NCBI GenBank assembly: GCA_025916135.1 | Contig: CP104793.1 | Location: 2,604,001-2,668,000 of the forward strand | Length of the DNA stretch: 64,000 nucleotides | Direction of reading: 5' to 3' | Origin: Rhodobacteraceae bacterium D3-12 | GTDB lineage: Bacteria; Pseudomonadota; Alphaproteobacteria; Rhodobacterales; Rhodobacteraceae | Shown: one piece after another, positions 33,262 through 43,999 of the stretch | How positions within the stretch are numbered: the stretch's first letter is position 1 | Layout: every line of letters begins with the position of its first letter | Translations under genes and position numbers: made by a program | Notes under the pieces: model-generated | Seen by the model: the letters and a program-made list of their open reading frames with translations, nothing else | Told to the model about the DNA's origin: nothing | Database searches by the model: none

Positions 33262-34809
33262 TCAGTGCGAGGCCGCGGCGACTTTGGAGGATGCACCTGC
33301 ATCCGCCAGCGCGGTTTCATAATTGCCAATCAACGCCTCGACCGAGGGGCTGATGATGTCTGTCACAAGCGCGGGATAGACCCCCAACAGCAACGTCATG
33401 GCGACAAGCGGCGCAAAGATCGCCTTCTCGCGCCCATTCATGTCTTTGATGGTTTTCAGGCTCTCTTTGATCAGATCGCCAAACACCACCCGACGATAGA
33501 GCCACAGCGCATAGGCCGCCGACAGGATCACGCCCGATGTCGCCACCGCCGCCGCCCAGGTGTTGACCTGGAAAATCCCCATCAACACAAGGAATTCACC
33601 AATGAACCCCGATGTGCCGGGCAAGCCGACGTTCGCCATGGTGAAGAACATGAAGATCAGCGCATAGGCCGGCATCCGGTTCACCAACCCGCCATAGGCA
33701 TCAATCTCGCGGGTGTGCATCCGGTCATAGATCACACCAACACAGAGGAACAACGCCCCCGAGATAAACCCGTGGCTCAGCATCTGAAAGATCGCCCCGT
33801 CGATGCCCTGCTGGTTGGCCGCGAAAATCCCCATGGTGACATAGCCCATATGCGCAACCGAGGAGTAAGCGATCAGCTTTTTCATATCCTCCTGCACCAG
33901 CGCCACAAGCGACGTGTAAACAATCGCAATCGCGCTCATCCAGAACACCAGCGGTGCCAGAAGATCAGAGGCCACCGGAAACATCGGCAGACTAAAGCGC
34001 AGGAAGCCATAGCCGCCCATTTTGAGCAGGATCGCCGCCAGCACAACCGACCCTGCGGTCGGCGCCTGAACGTGCGCATCCGGCAGCCAAGTATGCACGG
34101 GCCACATCGGCATCTTCACCGCGAAGGAGGCAAAGAACGCCAGCCACAAAAGCGTCTGCATCCCGCCCACGATTTGGAAGCCAAACAGGTTAAAGCTCTC
34201 CGAGCCAAACTGATGCGTCAAAAGCTGCACCATATCTGTCGTGCCCGCGTCCGCGAACATGCCCACCATCGCCACCAGCATCAGCACCGATCCGAGGAAG
34301 GTATAGAGGAAGAACTTGAAGCTCGCGTAGATCCGCTCTTTGCCGCCCCAGATCCCGATAATCAGGAACATCGGGATAAGTCCGGCCTCAAAGAACAGGT
34401 AGAACAGCACCAGATCAAGCGCCATGAACACGCCAAGCATCAGCGTTTCCAGCACGAGGAAGGCAATCATGTATTCCTTCACGCGGCTTTTCACGCCCCA
34501 GCTGGCCCAAATGGTCAGCGGCATCATGAATGTGGTCAACATCACAAACAGAACGCTGATCCCATCAACGCCCATTTTGTATTTCATGCCCAACAGCCAG
34601 TCGCGCTCTTCGACCATCTGAAAGCCGGTATCGGCCGGATCGAACTGCGCCAGAATGAACAGCGACACGAGAAAGGTCAGCCCCGTCGCCAACAACGCCA
34701 CCCACTTGGCATTGCTCTGCGCGGCCTCGTCCTCGCCGCGCAAGAACACACCCAAGATCAGCGCGGCAAGCGCCGGGATAAAGGTGACAATGGAAAGAAG
34801 ATTGTCCAT
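33262..34809 (-). CDS. nuoM: NADH-quinone oxidoreductase subunit M
   Basis: A 515-residue proton-pumping subunit with about 14 helices. Key sites: glutamate in [21 protein letters not shown], lysine in [20 protein letters not shown] (family landmark at about 225-244), the [13 protein letters not shown] loop, and [14 protein letters not shown] 34809 shares one base with the nuoL stop (TGATG), giving the standard N-terminus [16 protein letters not shown]. Confidence 0.97.
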   Translation of the reverse strand: MDNLLSIVTFIPALAALILGVFLRGEDEAAQSNAKWVALLATGLTFLVSLFILAQFDPADTGFQMVEERDWLLGMKYKMGVDGISVLFVMLTTFMMPLTIWASWGVKSRVKEYMIAFLVLETLMLGVFMALDLVLFYLFFEAGLIPMFLIIGIWGGKERIYASFKFFLYTFLGSVLMLVAMVGMFADAGTTDMVQLLTHQFGSESFNLFGFQIVGGMQTLLWLAFFASFAVKMPMWPVHTWLPDAHVQAPTAGSVVLAAILLKMGGYGFLRFSLPMFPVASDLLAPLVFWMSAIAIVYTSLVALVQEDMKKLIAYSSVAHMGYVTMGIFAANQQGIDGAIFQMLSHGFISGALFLCVGVIYDRMHTREIDAYGGLVNRMPAYALIFMFFTMANVGLPGTSGFIGEFLVLMGIFQVNTWAAAVATSGVILSAAYALWLYRRVVFGDLIKESLKTIKDMNGREKAIFAPLVAMTLLLGVYPALVTDIISPSVEALIGNYETALADAGASSKVAAASH

Positions 34810-36956
34810 CAGTGGGCTCCCCCGGAAAGAACCATCCACGTGATCAGGACAACAACCCCGATCACCATGGCGAAGGCATAGGTAAAGATATAGCCAGACT
34901 GCGCCCGGCCCGCGAGCCGCGTAAACCACGGCACGACGCCCATGGCCACCCCGTTGATCGTCCCGTCAATCACATTGCCATCGCCACGCTTCCAAAAGAA
35001 ACGGCCAATCGCCTTTGCCGGGCGGATAAAGATAAAGTCGTAAATCTCGTCGAAATACCACTTGTTGAGCAGGAAGAGGTAAAGCGGACGCTGGCTTTCC
35101 GCCAGCTTCGCCGGGATCGCCGGATTGACGATATAAAACCAAAAGGCCGTGGCGAACCCAATCAACATCGCAATGAACGGGCTGACCTTGACCCATGTCG
35201 GCGCGTGGTGCGCCTCGTCCATGACGTGGTTGTCAGGCGCCATAAAGATCGCCCCTTCCGGTGCCACACCGCCAGCAACCGGCGCATGTCCGGCATCCGC
35301 CGTCTGCACAGGTTTTGCATCTCCATGACCCTCCGCAGCCGGAGCAGCAGCACCATGCCCGTCCCCCGCGCCAGCGTCGCCGTGGCCAGCCGCTTCACCA
35401 TGTCCAGCACCGGCTTCCGCGTGATGCGCCGGAATGCCAAAGAATTTGTTCACCTGGTCATGATCACCAAAGAACGAGCCATACCACAGCATCCCAGAGA
35501 ACACCGCGCCAAGCGCCAGAACCCCAAGCGGCACCAGCATAACCTTCGGACTTTCATGGGCGTGATCGTGGGTATGTTTGTCGCCCCGCGCCTTGCCATA
35601 AAACGTCATGAACATAAGCCGCCAGCTATAGAAACTGGTGAACAAAGCCGCCACAACCAGCGCCCAGAAAGCAAAGCCGCCCTGCGTGCCCGCCCATGCG
35701 CTTTCGATCACCGCGTCTTTCGATAGGAACCCGGCAAACCCGAAATGCGTCAACGGAATACCAACCCCGGTGATCGCCAACGTGCCAATCATCATCGCCC
35801 AAAAGGTATAGGGGATCTTTTTGCGCAGGTTGCCATAGTTGCGCATGTCCTGCTCGTGGTGCATCGCATGGATCACCGAACCCGCCCCAAGGAACAGCAT
35901 CGCCTTGAAGAACGCATGGGTAAACAGGTGGAACATTGCCACGCTGTAAACGCCCACACCCGCGGCCACGAACATATAGCCCAGCTGCGAACAGGTCGAA
36001 TAGGCGATCACGCGCTTGATGTCGTTCTGAACCAACCCCACGGTCGCGGCGAAAAACGCCGTCATCCCGCCGATGTAAACGATGAACATCTTGGCTTCCG
36101 GCGCATATTCAAACAACGGCGACATCCGGCAGACAAGGAAAACCCCCGCCGTCACCATGGTCGCCGCGTGGATCAGAGCCGACACAGGCGTCGGGCCTTC
36201 CATCGCGTCCGGCAACCACGTGTGCAGGAACAGCTGCGCCGATTTCCCCATCGCCCCGATGAACAACAAGAACGCCAACAGGTTCGCGGCATTCCACTCG
36301 GTCCACAGGAACGCGATCTGCGTCTCGGCCAATCCGGGTGCGGCTGCGAAAATGTCGTCCATCTTGATGCTGTCCGTCAGATAGAACAGCCCGAAGATGC
36401 CCAGAGCGAAACCGAAATCGCCCACCCGGTTGACCACAAACGCCTTGATCGCGGCGGCATTGGCGCTCGGCTTCTTGTAATAGAACCCGATCAAAAGATA
36501 GGACGCCACGCCAACCCCTTCCCAGCCAAAGAACATCTGGACAAGGTTGTCTGCGGTGACCAGCATCAGCATCGCAAAGGTGAAAAAGCTGAGATACGCA
36601 AAGAAACGCGCCTTGTAAGGCTCGCTATCGCTCCAGTTCTCGTCATGCGCCATGTAGCCCATGGAATAGAGGTGAACCAGCGCCGATACCGATGTCACAA
36701 CGATCAACATGATCGCCGTCAAACGGTCCAGCCGGATCCCCCAACTGGTGTCCAGACTCCCCGACTGGATCCAACGCAACACTTCGATATGCTGCGTGGT
36801 GCCATCATGGCCCAAAAACACGATCCAGCTCAGCAAGCAGGCAAGGAACAGCACGCCGGTGGTCAACCACTGCGCCGCCACTTCCCCCATCATCCGCCAG
36901 CCGAAACCGGCAATGATCGACGCAACCAATGGTGCGAAAAGGATAATCGTTTCCAT
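34809..36956 (-). CDS. nuoL: NADH-quinone oxidoreductase subunit L
   Basis: A 715-residue subunit, the most distal pump of the membrane arm, carrying the long lateral helix at its C-terminus. Core landmarks: [53 protein letters not shown] hydrophilic insert at about residues 500-580 is rich in His, Ala, Gly, Asp and Glu ([20 protein letters not shown] and similar). This is longer than in E. coli and could bind metal or simply be flexible. nuoK ends four bases upstream. Confidence 0.97.
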   Translation of the reverse strand: METIILFAPLVASIIAGFGWRMMGEVAAQWLTTGVLFLACLLSWIVFLGHDGTTQHIEVLRWIQSGSLDTSWGIRLDRLTAIMLIVVTSVSALVHLYSMGYMAHDENWSDSEPYKARFFAYLSFFTFAMLMLVTADNLVQMFFGWEGVGVASYLLIGFYYKKPSANAAAIKAFVVNRVGDFGFALGIFGLFYLTDSIKMDDIFAAAPGLAETQIAFLWTEWNAANLLAFLLFIGAMGKSAQLFLHTWLPDAMEGPTPVSALIHAATMVTAGVFLVCRMSPLFEYAPEAKMFIVYIGGMTAFFAATVGLVQNDIKRVIAYSTCSQLGYMFVAAGVGVYSVAMFHLFTHAFFKAMLFLGAGSVIHAMHHEQDMRNYGNLRKKIPYTFWAMMIGTLAITGVGIPLTHFGFAGFLSKDAVIESAWAGTQGGFAFWALVVAALFTSFYSWRLMFMTFYGKARGDKHTHDHAHESPKVMLVPLGVLALGAVFSGMLWYGSFFGDHDQVNKFFGIPAHHAEAGAGHGEAAGHGDAGAGDGHGAAAPAAEGHGDAKPVQTADAGHAPVAGGVAPEGAIFMAPDNHVMDEAHHAPTWVKVSPFIAMLIGFATAFWFYIVNPAIPAKLAESQRPLYLFLLNKWYFDEIYDFIFIRPAKAIGRFFWKRGDGNVIDGTINGVAMGVVPWFTRLAGRAQSGYIFTYAFAMVIGVVVLITWMVLSGGAH

Positions 36957-36960
36957 CGGT

Positions 36961-37266
36961 TCAGCCTTTCATCACGTTGACGTCTTCAACGTAGATCGTG
37001 CCACGGTTACGGAAAAAGACGACAAGGATCGCAAGGCCAATCGCGGCCTCAGCAGCGGCAACCGTTAGCACGAACAGCGTGAACACCTGCCCCACCAGAT
37101 CGCCTGAGAAACTCGAAAAAGCGACAAGGTTGATGTTTACCGCAAGCAGCATCAATTCGATGCTCATCAACAGGATGATCACGTTCTTCCGGTTCAGGAA
37201 AAGCCCGAAAATGCCGATGACAAACAGCACCGCTGCCACCGCAAGATAATGTTCAAGTCCGATCAT
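36961..37266 (-). CDS. nuoK: NADH-quinone oxidoreductase subunit K
   Basis: A 101-residue three-helix subunit. The two conserved buried glutamates needed for proton transfer are visible in [15 protein letters not shown] and [14 protein letters not shown]. Full length. It follows the two accessory paralogues after a 112-base gap that contains a REP-like palindrome. Confidence 0.97.
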   Translation of the reverse strand: MIGLEHYLAVAAVLFVIGIFGLFLNRKNVIILLMSIELMLLAVNINLVAFSSFSGDLVGQVFTLFVLTVAAAEAAIGLAILVVFFRNRGTIYVEDVNVMKG

Positions 37267-37319
37267 GTCGTCCCTCGGTTCTCATTAGGGCGCATTGCCC
37301 CGTCGTCTGTCTCTGTCGT

Positions 37320-37340
37320 GTTCCGGGCTTTACCCGGAAC
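37320..37340. repeat. REP-like palindrome inside the nuo operon
   Basis: GTTCCGGG-cttta-CCCGGAAC is a perfect 8-bp stem with a 5-base loop. A second short stem (GGGCGCATTGCCC) lies nearby at about 37288-37300. The sequence resembles dispersed palindromes found in many alphaproteobacteria and could serve as an mRNA stabiliser between gene blocks. Confidence 0.6.
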
Positions 37341-37378
37341 CTCATTCTCATCTTTCCGAGCACTTGCCCGGGTCGGTC

Positions 37379-37885
37379 TTACTTCCACGCGCCGGGAAAG
37401 AACTCCCGACAGGCGCATGTTTCTTCGGTCTCACGCAACTTGATGATGCGCACATAATTGTTCTGCCCATAAAGCGCCTTGGCGGCCTTTTCGACATCAC
37501 TCAATCGAACGCGTTTTTCGCCCTGCACCTTGCTGCGCAGGAACTCGGTCGCGCTCAATTCTTGTACCACCTGAAGCCCGACACCATGCAGCGCAACCAT
37601 CCGCCCGCTGCGGCAATCCGTGATCCGCATGCCGCTGAAATTGTTCAGCGCGGGAACCGGCCCCGGCGCGCCGCCAACAATGTTACCCTTGTCCAGGTTG
37701 CTATAGCGTTCGACGACCAATCCGCTCTTGTAATGCCCGAAATCCTGGGCACCCGAAATGCGCATCCCGCCTTCCACGCCGCCACACGGCGGCAGCGGCG
37801 AAAGCGCCTGCACCGGCATCGCAACCGACCCCAGTGCAATGACCGCACCAAGCGTCCCAATCATCCTACGCAGCTTCGCCCGCAT
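37379..37885 (-). CDS. Uncharacterised periplasmic protein in the nuo operon (paralogue B)
   Basis: A 168-residue exported protein with signal peptide to about residue 28 (VQALS). Four cysteines remain in the mature part: PLPPCGGVEGGM, RITDCRSGRM, and the pair ETCACREFFPGAW at the C-terminus. The same pattern occurs in the preceding gene product, so the two arose by tandem duplication. No known family. ATG 37885 overlaps the upstream stop (TGATG). Location in the nuo operon suggests co-expression with complex I; a function there is only inferred. Confidence 0.75.
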   Translation of the reverse strand: MRAKLRRMIGTLGAVIALGSVAMPVQALSPLPPCGGVEGGMRISGAQDFGHYKSGLVVERYSNLDKGNIVGGAPGPVPALNNFSGMRITDCRSGRMVALHGVGLQVVQELSATEFLRSKVQGEKRVRLSDVEKAAKALYGQNNYVRIIKLRETEETCACREFFPGAWK

Positions 37886-38373
37886 CAGGACCCACTCCCC
37901 GGATTGAAAGGCACTTTGTTCCCGCGCAGTTCCGGGAAATAGACCTTACAGGTACAGGTCTCGTCCGTGTCCCTGTACCGCTTTGTCGCCACCCCTGCGC
38001 GCTTCATCGCACGTTGAAAGCTGTTCAGGCTGATCTTCTCGCCCTGCTCCAACCGTTGCAGCACGCTCATCTGCTTGTCCGTCAGGTCGTATTTGTCGCC
38101 ACCCTTCGCGCGCGACAGCAAAACAAACTTGCCAGACCGGCAATCAATCAACCGCATAATGGCGTCTGTTTTCCACTTGGCCGCAGGCGTCCCCGCCCCC
38201 TCCCAAACATAAGAGGTCAGCACATGGCCATTGGACCAGCCCGCGATTTTCGCCGCATTCATGCCGCCTGAATCGCGCTCGCATGGGGGCGAAATCGACA
38301 ATGCTGCCGCATTGCCCGCCGCAAGAGCAAACACACCGCTCAAGGCAAAGGATATGATGCTTTTGGCGATCAA
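37885..38373 (-). CDS. Uncharacterised periplasmic protein in the nuo operon (paralogue A)
   Basis: A 162-residue exported protein, signal peptide [20 protein letters not shown]. Mature cysteines are in [23 protein letters not shown] and [13 protein letters not shown], matching paralogue B position by position. I place the start at TTG 38373, which overlaps the nuoJ stop in TTGA and begins exactly at a signal peptide. Longer starts would read through nuoJ coding sequence. Function unknown; the conserved C-x-C could bind metal or form a disulfide. Confidence 0.72.
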   Translation of the reverse strand: MIAKSIISFALSGVFALAAGNAAALSISPPCERDSGGMNAAKIAGWSNGHVLTSYVWEGAGTPAAKWKTDAIMRLIDCRSGKFVLLSRAKGGDKYDLTDKQMSVLQRLEQGEKISLNSFQRAMKRAGVATKRYRDTDETCTCKVYFPELRGNKVPFNPGSGS

Positions 38374-38978
38374 AGACCCTGCCCCGGTTTCACGTCCTTG
38401 ATCTCCATCGCATCCGCCGGATCGCGCCACATCTGGGTCAGAACGTTCTGACGCTTGACGTTGTCACGGTGCCGGATGGTCAAAACAATCGCCCCGATCA
38501 TCGCCACCAACAGGATCAAACCCGCCAGCTGGAACAACAGGAAGTACTGATCATAAAGCAACAGACCCAAGGCTGCGGTGTTTTGAATATCCGTCGGGGC
38601 CACAGCGGCGCGCGCTGCTTCCGCGCTCTCGGCCACGTGCCAATCACCAAAGGCAAGGCCAAGCTGCATCAACAGCACCACACCGATCGCCAGAGCAATC
38701 GGCATATACTGCGCCATCCCGGCCTTGAGCTCGGCAAAATCCACGTCCAGCATCATCACAACGAAGAGGAACAGCACCGCCACGGCGCCCACGTAAACGA
38801 TAACCAGAAGCATCGCCACGAATTCCGCCCCGACCAACACGAACAGCCCCGCCGAAGACAGGAAGGCCAGGATCAGGAACAGCACCGAATGCACCGGGTT
38901 CCGGCTCAGAACGGTAAACAGGCCGCCAACAATGGCGGAGATCGCAAACAGGTAAAAGGCCAGGCTTGCTACGGTCAT
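38370..38978 (-). CDS. nuoJ: NADH-quinone oxidoreductase subunit J
   Basis: A 202-residue membrane subunit with five helices. The family's helix-3 signature is seen in [21 protein letters not shown]. It is near the usual length. Its ATG overlaps the stop of the carboxymuconolactone-decarboxylase-like gene (ATGA), so that gene is a true member of the operon. Confidence 0.97.
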   Translation of the reverse strand: MTVASLAFYLFAISAIVGGLFTVLSRNPVHSVLFLILAFLSSAGLFVLVGAEFVAMLLVIVYVGAVAVLFLFVVMMLDVDFAELKAGMAQYMPIALAIGVVLLMQLGLAFGDWHVAESAEAARAAVAPTDIQNTAALGLLLYDQYFLLFQLAGLILLVAMIGAIVLTIRHRDNVKRQNVLTQMWRDPADAMEIKDVKPGQGL

Positions 38979-39382
38979 GTGTCGTCACCTTCTATGTCTG
39001 CCATCACGTCCTTGGCCAACTCCATGGCCTTGGTCATGGCGGGTATACCTGCGAACATCGACATCTGCGCGATGGTCTCGGCTATTTCTTCTTTCGACGC
39101 CCCCGCCTCGATGGCGTGGCGCACGGTCATGCGCAGCGGCGTTTCCGCCTGTGCGCCCTGCATTGTCAACCCGGCCAGCGTCAGCAAAAGGCGGGTCTTC
39201 GCATCCAACCCGTCCTTGCTCAACCCCTTGCCAAAGAACATCTCCATAACGTCCTTGGGCATGGTCGGCCACATGGTCTCGAACCCCTTGGGAGAAAAAC
39301 TCTCCAACGCCGGATTGAACGCCTTCGCCATCTCCTGCGCCTGCGTCATCATCAGCTCGAAAGGGGTTTTCGTGTCAGACAT
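38975..39382 (-). CDS. Carboxymuconolactone decarboxylase/AhpD-like protein within the nuo operon
   Basis: A 135-residue all-helical protein with the CMD signature: [18 protein letters not shown], then [20 protein letters not shown] and a C-terminal helix. AhpD-type enzymes use C-x-x-C, which is absent here (there is no cysteine), so peroxidase activity is unlikely. It resembles the gamma-carboxymuconolactone branch, but its nuo context makes an aromatic pathway role doubtful. It starts at ATG 39382 with GGAG upstream. Two large palindromes lie just before it. Confidence 0.8.
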   Translation of the reverse strand: MSDTKTPFELMMTQAQEMAKAFNPALESFSPKGFETMWPTMPKDVMEMFFGKGLSKDGLDAKTRLLLTLAGLTMQGAQAETPLRMTVRHAIEAGASKEEIAETIAQMSMFAGIPAMTKAMELAKDVMADIEGDDT

Positions 39383-39396
39383 CTCAGCTCTCTCCA

Positions 39397-39442
39397 CCAA
39401 GAATTTTCGAAAATTCTTGGCAAAATTCTTCGAAGAATTTTG
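39397..39442. repeat. Two adjacent perfect palindromes between nuoI and the CMD-like gene
   Basis: A 24-bp perfect palindrome (39397-39420, core AAGAATTTTCGAAAATTCTT) is followed without gap by a 22-bp perfect palindrome (39421-39442, core AAATTCTTCGAAGAATTT). They are AT-rich in GC-rich surroundings and contain TTCGAA/TCGA centres. In RNA both would fold into hairpins inside the nuo transcript. The arms of the two can also pair with each other. Confidence 0.9.
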
Positions 39443-39451
39443 GCGCGCGTT

Positions 39452-39946
39452 TCATCGGTACGGGGCATCCAGCTCAAGGTTACGGGCAATCTCGGCTTCC
39501 CAACGCTCGCCATTCGCCAACAGCTTGTCCTTGTCGTAAAACAGCTCCTCGCGGGTTTCGGTGGCGAATTCGAAATTCGGCCCCTCGACAATCGCATCCA
39601 CCGGGCAGGCCTCCTGACAGAAGCCGCAATAGATGCATTTGGTCATGTCGATGTCATAGCGCGTGGTGCGGCGGCTGCCATCGTCACGCGGCTCGGCGTC
39701 AATCGTGATCGCCTGCGCCGGGCAGATCGCCTCACAGAGCTTGCACGCAATGCAGCGTTCCTCGCCATTAGGATAGCGGCGCAGCGCGTGCTCACCCCGG
39801 AAACGCGGGCTCAGCGGCCCTTTCTCGTGCGGATAGTTCAACGTCGCCTTGGGCGAGACGAAATACTTCAGCCCCAGCCAGAACGCCTTGAGAAAATCCG
39901 TCAGCAGGAAATACCCGGCCGCGCGTTTATAGTCGATATTGGCCAT
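39452..39946 (-). CDS. nuoI: NADH-quinone oxidoreductase subunit I
   Basis: A 164-residue subunit holding two [4Fe-4S] clusters (N6a, N6b) through [13 protein letters not shown] (about residue 63) and [16 protein letters not shown] (about 102), linking peripheral and membrane arms. The N-terminal amphipathic helix region is [20 protein letters not shown] 39946 lies two bases after the nuoH stop. Confidence 0.97.
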   Translation of the reverse strand: MANIDYKRAAGYFLLTDFLKAFWLGLKYFVSPKATLNYPHEKGPLSPRFRGEHALRRYPNGEERCIACKLCEAICPAQAITIDAEPRDDGSRRTTRYDIDMTKCIYCGFCQEACPVDAIVEGPNFEFATETREELFYDKDKLLANGERWEAEIARNLELDAPYR

Positions 39947-39948
39947 GC

Positions 39949-40989
39949 TCAGCCTCCCACTGCCCAGCGCGCGTAAACGCCCCAGAACCATTCGAATTTT
40001 GCGGCAAACGCCACGAATACCACCCAGGCAAGGCTCAGCGGCAGGAACACTTTCCACCCCAGACGCATCAGCTGGTCATAGCGATAGCGCGGCGTGATCG
40101 CCTTCACCATCGAGAAGGTGAAGAACACGAGGAACATCTTGCCCAGCATCCACAGGATACCATCGGGCAGCCCCGGAATGGGCGACAGCCAGCCGCCAAA
40201 GAACAGCAGCGTGATCATCGCCGTCATCAGCATCATCGCAACCAATTCGCCCATGAAGAACAACACGAACGGGGTCGAGCTATATTCCACCTGATAGCCC
40301 GCAACCAATTCGCTTTCCGCTTCCGGAAGGTCAAACGGCGGGCGGTTGGTTTCGGCCAGCGCCGAGATATAAAACAACACCAGCATCGGGAAGTGCGGCA
40401 ACCAATACCAGCTAAAGAAGCCGTAATCGCCGCTCTGCGCCCCTACGATCGCGCCGAAATTCATCGAGCCGGTGGACAAGATCACCCCGACGATGATCAA
40501 GCCAATGCTGACCTCGTAAGAAATCATCTGCGCGGCAGAGCGAAGCGAGCCAAGGAACGGATATTTCGAGTTCGAGGCCCAGCCCCCCATGATCACGCCG
40601 TAGACCTCCAAAGAGGACACCGCAAAGACATAGAGGATCGCGACGTTGATGTCCGAAATCACCCATCCATCGTTGAACGGGATCACCGCCCAAGCGATCA
40701 GAGCCATCACAACCGAAATCAGCGGTGCAAGAAAGAACACCGCCTTGTCGGCCCCCGCAGGCACAACAATCTCTTTCACCATGTATTTGATGAAATCGGC
40801 AAAGCTCTGCGCCAGCCCGAAAATACCCACCACGTTCGGGCCGCGCCGCATCTGCACGGCGGCCCAGATCTTGCGCTCACCATACATGATAAAGGCCAGC
40901 GACACCAAAAGCGGCACCGTGACCAGCAAAATCTGCCCGACGATGACAAGCAGGATGCCTAGGTTCGTGTTTTGAAAGAAATCAGCCAT
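39949..40989 (-). CDS. nuoH: NADH-quinone oxidoreductase subunit H
   Basis: A 346-residue membrane subunit with eight helices that forms part of the quinone site. Landmarks: [20 protein letters not shown] near residue 35, the loop with EYSST preceded by [10 protein letters not shown], and [16 protein letters not shown] 40989 gives the standard N-terminus. Confidence 0.97.
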   Translation of the reverse strand: MADFFQNTNLGILLVIVGQILLVTVPLLVSLAFIMYGERKIWAAVQMRRGPNVVGIFGLAQSFADFIKYMVKEIVVPAGADKAVFFLAPLISVVMALIAWAVIPFNDGWVISDINVAILYVFAVSSLEVYGVIMGGWASNSKYPFLGSLRSAAQMISYEVSIGLIIVGVILSTGSMNFGAIVGAQSGDYGFFSWYWLPHFPMLVLFYISALAETNRPPFDLPEAESELVAGYQVEYSSTPFVLFFMGELVAMMLMTAMITLLFFGGWLSPIPGLPDGILWMLGKMFLVFFTFSMVKAITPRYRYDQLMRLGWKVFLPLSLAWVVFVAFAAKFEWFWGVYARWAVGG

Positions 40990-40996
40990 CAAGTCC

Positions 40997-41403
40997 TCAC
41001 ACCATCGGTATTCCGTTTGCCGCACAGTTGGAGGCCACGACTTCTGCGTCGATGGTCTTCAATCCACGTGGCAGGCTGGGCGAAATGGTATACACCGCAT
41101 CCCCCTGCACCAAGTTCTTGTCCTGCTCTACGCTTGTGCGAACATGCCGCGCAAAGCCATATCCACGGATCAACGCATATTGCGCCGCCGCACATTCTGC
41201 ATAATCGCTCACATCGTCCGGCCCGGCGCTCGCGCCCATGGCCACAACAAACTGCACCAGATCCCCATCCAGCAGGCGCGTCTCGACCCCGCGATAGTCA
41301 AGATCGGCAGGCGCAAGCCGCGTCACGGCCTGCTCCCCTTGCACATTGCAACCCATCACCACCGCGCCCAGCGCGAGGGGGATATGCGGCGCGTGATGCT
41401 CAC
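40997..41403 (-). pseudogene. Small lipoprotein gene in the nuo operon, probably with a one-base sequencing indel
   Basis: The main frame (about 118 residues, ending 40997) begins with VVMGCNVQGEQAVTRL but has no good start. In the adjacent frame GTG 41403 overlaps the nuoG stop (GTGA), as the other accessory genes do, and reads SITRRISP. Adding one C to the C5 run at 41377-41381 joins the two into [18 protein letters not shown], a typical lipobox signal. The mature protein contains ECAAAQYALIRGYGFARHVR and [15 protein letters not shown]. No family recognised. I infer an outer-membrane or periplasmic lipoprotein. Confidence 0.65.
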
Positions 41404-43427
41404 TCTGCCGCCATCTTCACGCCAGAGCGCGCCTTGGCCGAAGCAGCAAGCTCCGCCATGACTTCGCTCGCCCGTGCAATCGGGTTGCTCAGGTAAAAGT
41501 CAGCCAAGGCATTGCGGAAGGTCGCACCGGCCTTGCCCAGCTTGCCGGGTTTGATCGGCTGCCATTCGTTCTCGGCCACTTGGTCAACCTTACCCAGATG
41601 CGGTGCAACGGTGACAAGGCTCTGACGCAACTGCGCAAGGCTGTCCCAAGGCAGCGCCTCACCTGTCTCCGCGCTCAGCGCGCGCAGGATGGCCCAGTTT
41701 TCCTTGGCCTCGCCCGGCGCAAACCCGGCGCGTAGCGCCAGCTGCGGACGTCCTTCGGTGTTCACGAACAAGCCCTGCTCTTCGGTATAGGCGGCCCCCG
41801 GCAGGATCACATCGGCGCGATGCGCGCCGCGATCCCCGTGCGAACCTTGATAGATCACAAAGGCCCCCGCCTCGATCTCGATCTCGTCGGCGCCAAGGTT
41901 GTAAATCACATCCGCACCCTCGGTCGCGGCTTTCATGCCACCCTCGGTCACGGCCCCCACATCCATCGCGCCCACGCGCGCCGCGGCGCTGTGCAGGATC
42001 AACAACTTCGAGTTGGTATCCTCGGCCAGCTTCATCGCCGCCGCCAGAACCGCCTCGCCGTCGGCTTCGCGGATGGCACCCTGCCCCACGATCACCACGC
42101 TTGGTGCATCCTTGACCGCGCCGTATTCCTTGCCGGTGATGCTGTCCAGCGCGGCACGATCCGTGCCGACATGCGCATAGCTATAAGTCAAATCAACGGC
42201 TTCACCAACCAGCCCCACGTCGGCCCCATTAGCCCAAGCCTTGCGGATACGCGCGTTCAGCACCGGCGCCTCGTCGCGTGGATTGGTGCCGATCAGCTGA
42301 ATGAACTTCGCACCGTCAATGTCTTCGATGCTGGCCGTGCCCACATACCCCGACCGGTTCCCGGCGGGCAGCTTTGCACCATCCGTGCGGCACTCAACAT
42401 TGCCGCCCAAACCTTCGACCAGCGATTTCAGCGAATAGGCCGCCTCAACCGACACCAGATCGCCAACCAAACCGGCCAGCTTGCTCGCGCCCTTCATCTT
42501 CTCGGCCGCAACGCCCAACGCCTCGCTCCAGCTTGCTTTGCGCAGCTTGCCGCCGTCGCGAATGTATGGCGTGTCCAGCCGCTGACGGCGCAAACCGTCC
42601 CAGATGAACCGCGTCTTGTCGGAAATCCATTCCTCGTTCACGCCGTCATGGTTACGCGGCAGGATGCGCATCACTTCGCGCCCCTTGGTATCCACCCGGA
42701 TGTTCGAGCCCAAAGCATCCATCACGTCAATGCTCTCGGTCTTGGTCAATTCCCACGGACGGGCCGTAAACGCATAAGGTTTGCTGGTCAGCGCGCCAAC
42801 CGGGCACAGATCAATGATGTTGCCCTGCAGGTTCGAATCCAGCGTCTGGTTGAGGTACGAGGTGATCTCGGCATCCTCGCCCCGCCCAGTCTGGCCCATC
42901 TGGGTGATCCCGGCCACTTCGGTGGTGAAGCGCACACATCGCGTGCAGGAAATACAGCGCGTCATGCAGGTGCCAACCAGCGGCCCAAGATCAAGATCAT
43001 CGACCGCACGCTTCGGCTCATTGAACCGCGAATGCGCGCCGCCATAGGCCATCGCCTGATCCTGCAAGTCGCATTCGCCGCCCTGATCACAGATCGGGCA
43101 ATCCAGCGGGTGGTTGATAAGCAGGAACTCCATCACCCCTTCACGCGCCTTCTTCACCATCGGTGAATTGGTCTTCACGACCGGCGGCTGCCCTTCCGGG
43201 CCGGGGCGCAAATCTTTGACCTGCATAGCGCAGGAGGCCGTCGGCTTGGGCGGCCCCCCGACAACTTCCACAAGACACATCCGGCAGTTACCGGCGATCG
43301 AAAGACGTTCGTGGTAGCAGAACCTCGGCACTTCGATCCCGGCCTCTTCACAAGCCTGGATCAGAGTCATGGCACCGTCTACCTCGACCTCCTTGTCATC
43401 AATGATGATCTTGCGTGCGTCGCTCAT
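41400..43427 (-). CDS. nuoG: NADH-quinone oxidoreductase subunit G
   Basis: A 675-residue iron-sulfur subunit. [2Fe-2S] ligands are C37, C48, C51 and C66; the His-ligated [4Fe-4S] cluster uses H106, C110, C113 and C119 ([14 protein letters not shown]). A further [4Fe-4S] site is [13 protein letters not shown]...[13 protein letters not shown]. The C-terminal half is the molybdopterin-oxidoreductase-like domain without molybdenum. The start [16 protein letters not shown] is normal. Confidence 0.97.
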   Translation of the reverse strand: MSDARKIIIDDKEVEVDGAMTLIQACEEAGIEVPRFCYHERLSIAGNCRMCLVEVVGGPPKPTASCAMQVKDLRPGPEGQPPVVKTNSPMVKKAREGVMEFLLINHPLDCPICDQGGECDLQDQAMAYGGAHSRFNEPKRAVDDLDLGPLVGTCMTRCISCTRCVRFTTEVAGITQMGQTGRGEDAEITSYLNQTLDSNLQGNIIDLCPVGALTSKPYAFTARPWELTKTESIDVMDALGSNIRVDTKGREVMRILPRNHDGVNEEWISDKTRFIWDGLRRQRLDTPYIRDGGKLRKASWSEALGVAAEKMKGASKLAGLVGDLVSVEAAYSLKSLVEGLGGNVECRTDGAKLPAGNRSGYVGTASIEDIDGAKFIQLIGTNPRDEAPVLNARIRKAWANGADVGLVGEAVDLTYSYAHVGTDRAALDSITGKEYGAVKDAPSVVIVGQGAIREADGEAVLAAAMKLAEDTNSKLLILHSAAARVGAMDVGAVTEGGMKAATEGADVIYNLGADEIEIEAGAFVIYQGSHGDRGAHRADVILPGAAYTEEQGLFVNTEGRPQLALRAGFAPGEAKENWAILRALSAETGEALPWDSLAQLRQSLVTVAPHLGKVDQVAENEWQPIKPGKLGKAGATFRNALADFYLSNPIARASEVMAELAASAKARSGVKMAAE

Positions 43428-43433
43428 CTCATC

Positions 43434-43844
43434 TCACTTTGCTTTCAACAGGGCTCCGATCTGGCTGCCCTTAGCAATCTCGGCATGGCCGAACTTGCAT
43501 AGGTCAGACGGATCTTTCGGGTTAAACCCCTTGGATTTCACTAGTTTTTCACCACGCGCCCGGATACGCGCTTTTTCTTTTTCACTCTTGCGATAGGCGT
43601 TGATCTCATCGTCGGAATAGCCAAGCGAATTGGCTTTCTTCTTCAGCGAGAACAGGAAGTTCAGCCCCTTAACCTTGCGGGCATTGATCGTGCCGCACTT
43701 CTTGCTGACCTCCAGCGCCAAAGCAACCGTCAACATGCTGTCGTCAATCGCCTTCACATTGCGCAGCGGGGTTTTCGCATCGACCACGCTCACGCTGGCA
43801 AAGCTCAGGCCAAGGCCCAAAATCAGGGTGTTCACAAAACGCAT
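43434..43844 (-). CDS. Secreted nuo-operon accessory protein (DUF5333-like)
   Basis: A 136-residue exported protein; signal peptide RFVNTLILGLGLSFASVSVV to about residue 23. The mature part, LRNVKAIDDSMLTVALALEV...ARGEKLVKSKGFNPKDPSDLC...AEIAKGSQIGALLKAK, agrees with my recollection of DUF5333 proteins found in nuo operons of this order. Two cysteines (KKCGTI, DLCKFG) could form a disulfide. ATG 43844 follows GAGAGGAG. nuoG begins six bases downstream. Function unknown. Confidence 0.75.
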   Translation of the reverse strand: MRFVNTLILGLGLSFASVSVVDAKTPLRNVKAIDDSMLTVALALEVSKKCGTINARKVKGLNFLFSLKKKANSLGYSDDEINAYRKSEKEKARIRARGEKLVKSKGFNPKDPSDLCKFGHAEIAKGSQIGALLKAK

Positions 43845-43999
43845 GGGTTTCACTCCTCTCATGCAGCATTCAAGGCGGCTCAAACCGCCCCCATTGCTGC
43901 GAGAGATGGGTGCCCACGCGCCTGATATGCAATAACAGGACGCATCACCGCCTGTTCTGGCGGCTTTCTGCCCATTCGGGCCGGGATATGCGACCTGCG

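Noticed and set aside
31164-33353. 729-codon plus-strand frame over birA and nuoN
   Set aside because: Arg/His/Pro-rich antisense shadow typical of GC-rich genes; both real genes on the minus strand are certain.
34809-36956. NuoL His/Ala/Gly/Asp-rich insert as an unusual metal-binding domain
   Set aside because: Low-complexity inserts of this kind are common in NuoL of related bacteria; nothing in the sequence shows specific metal sites.
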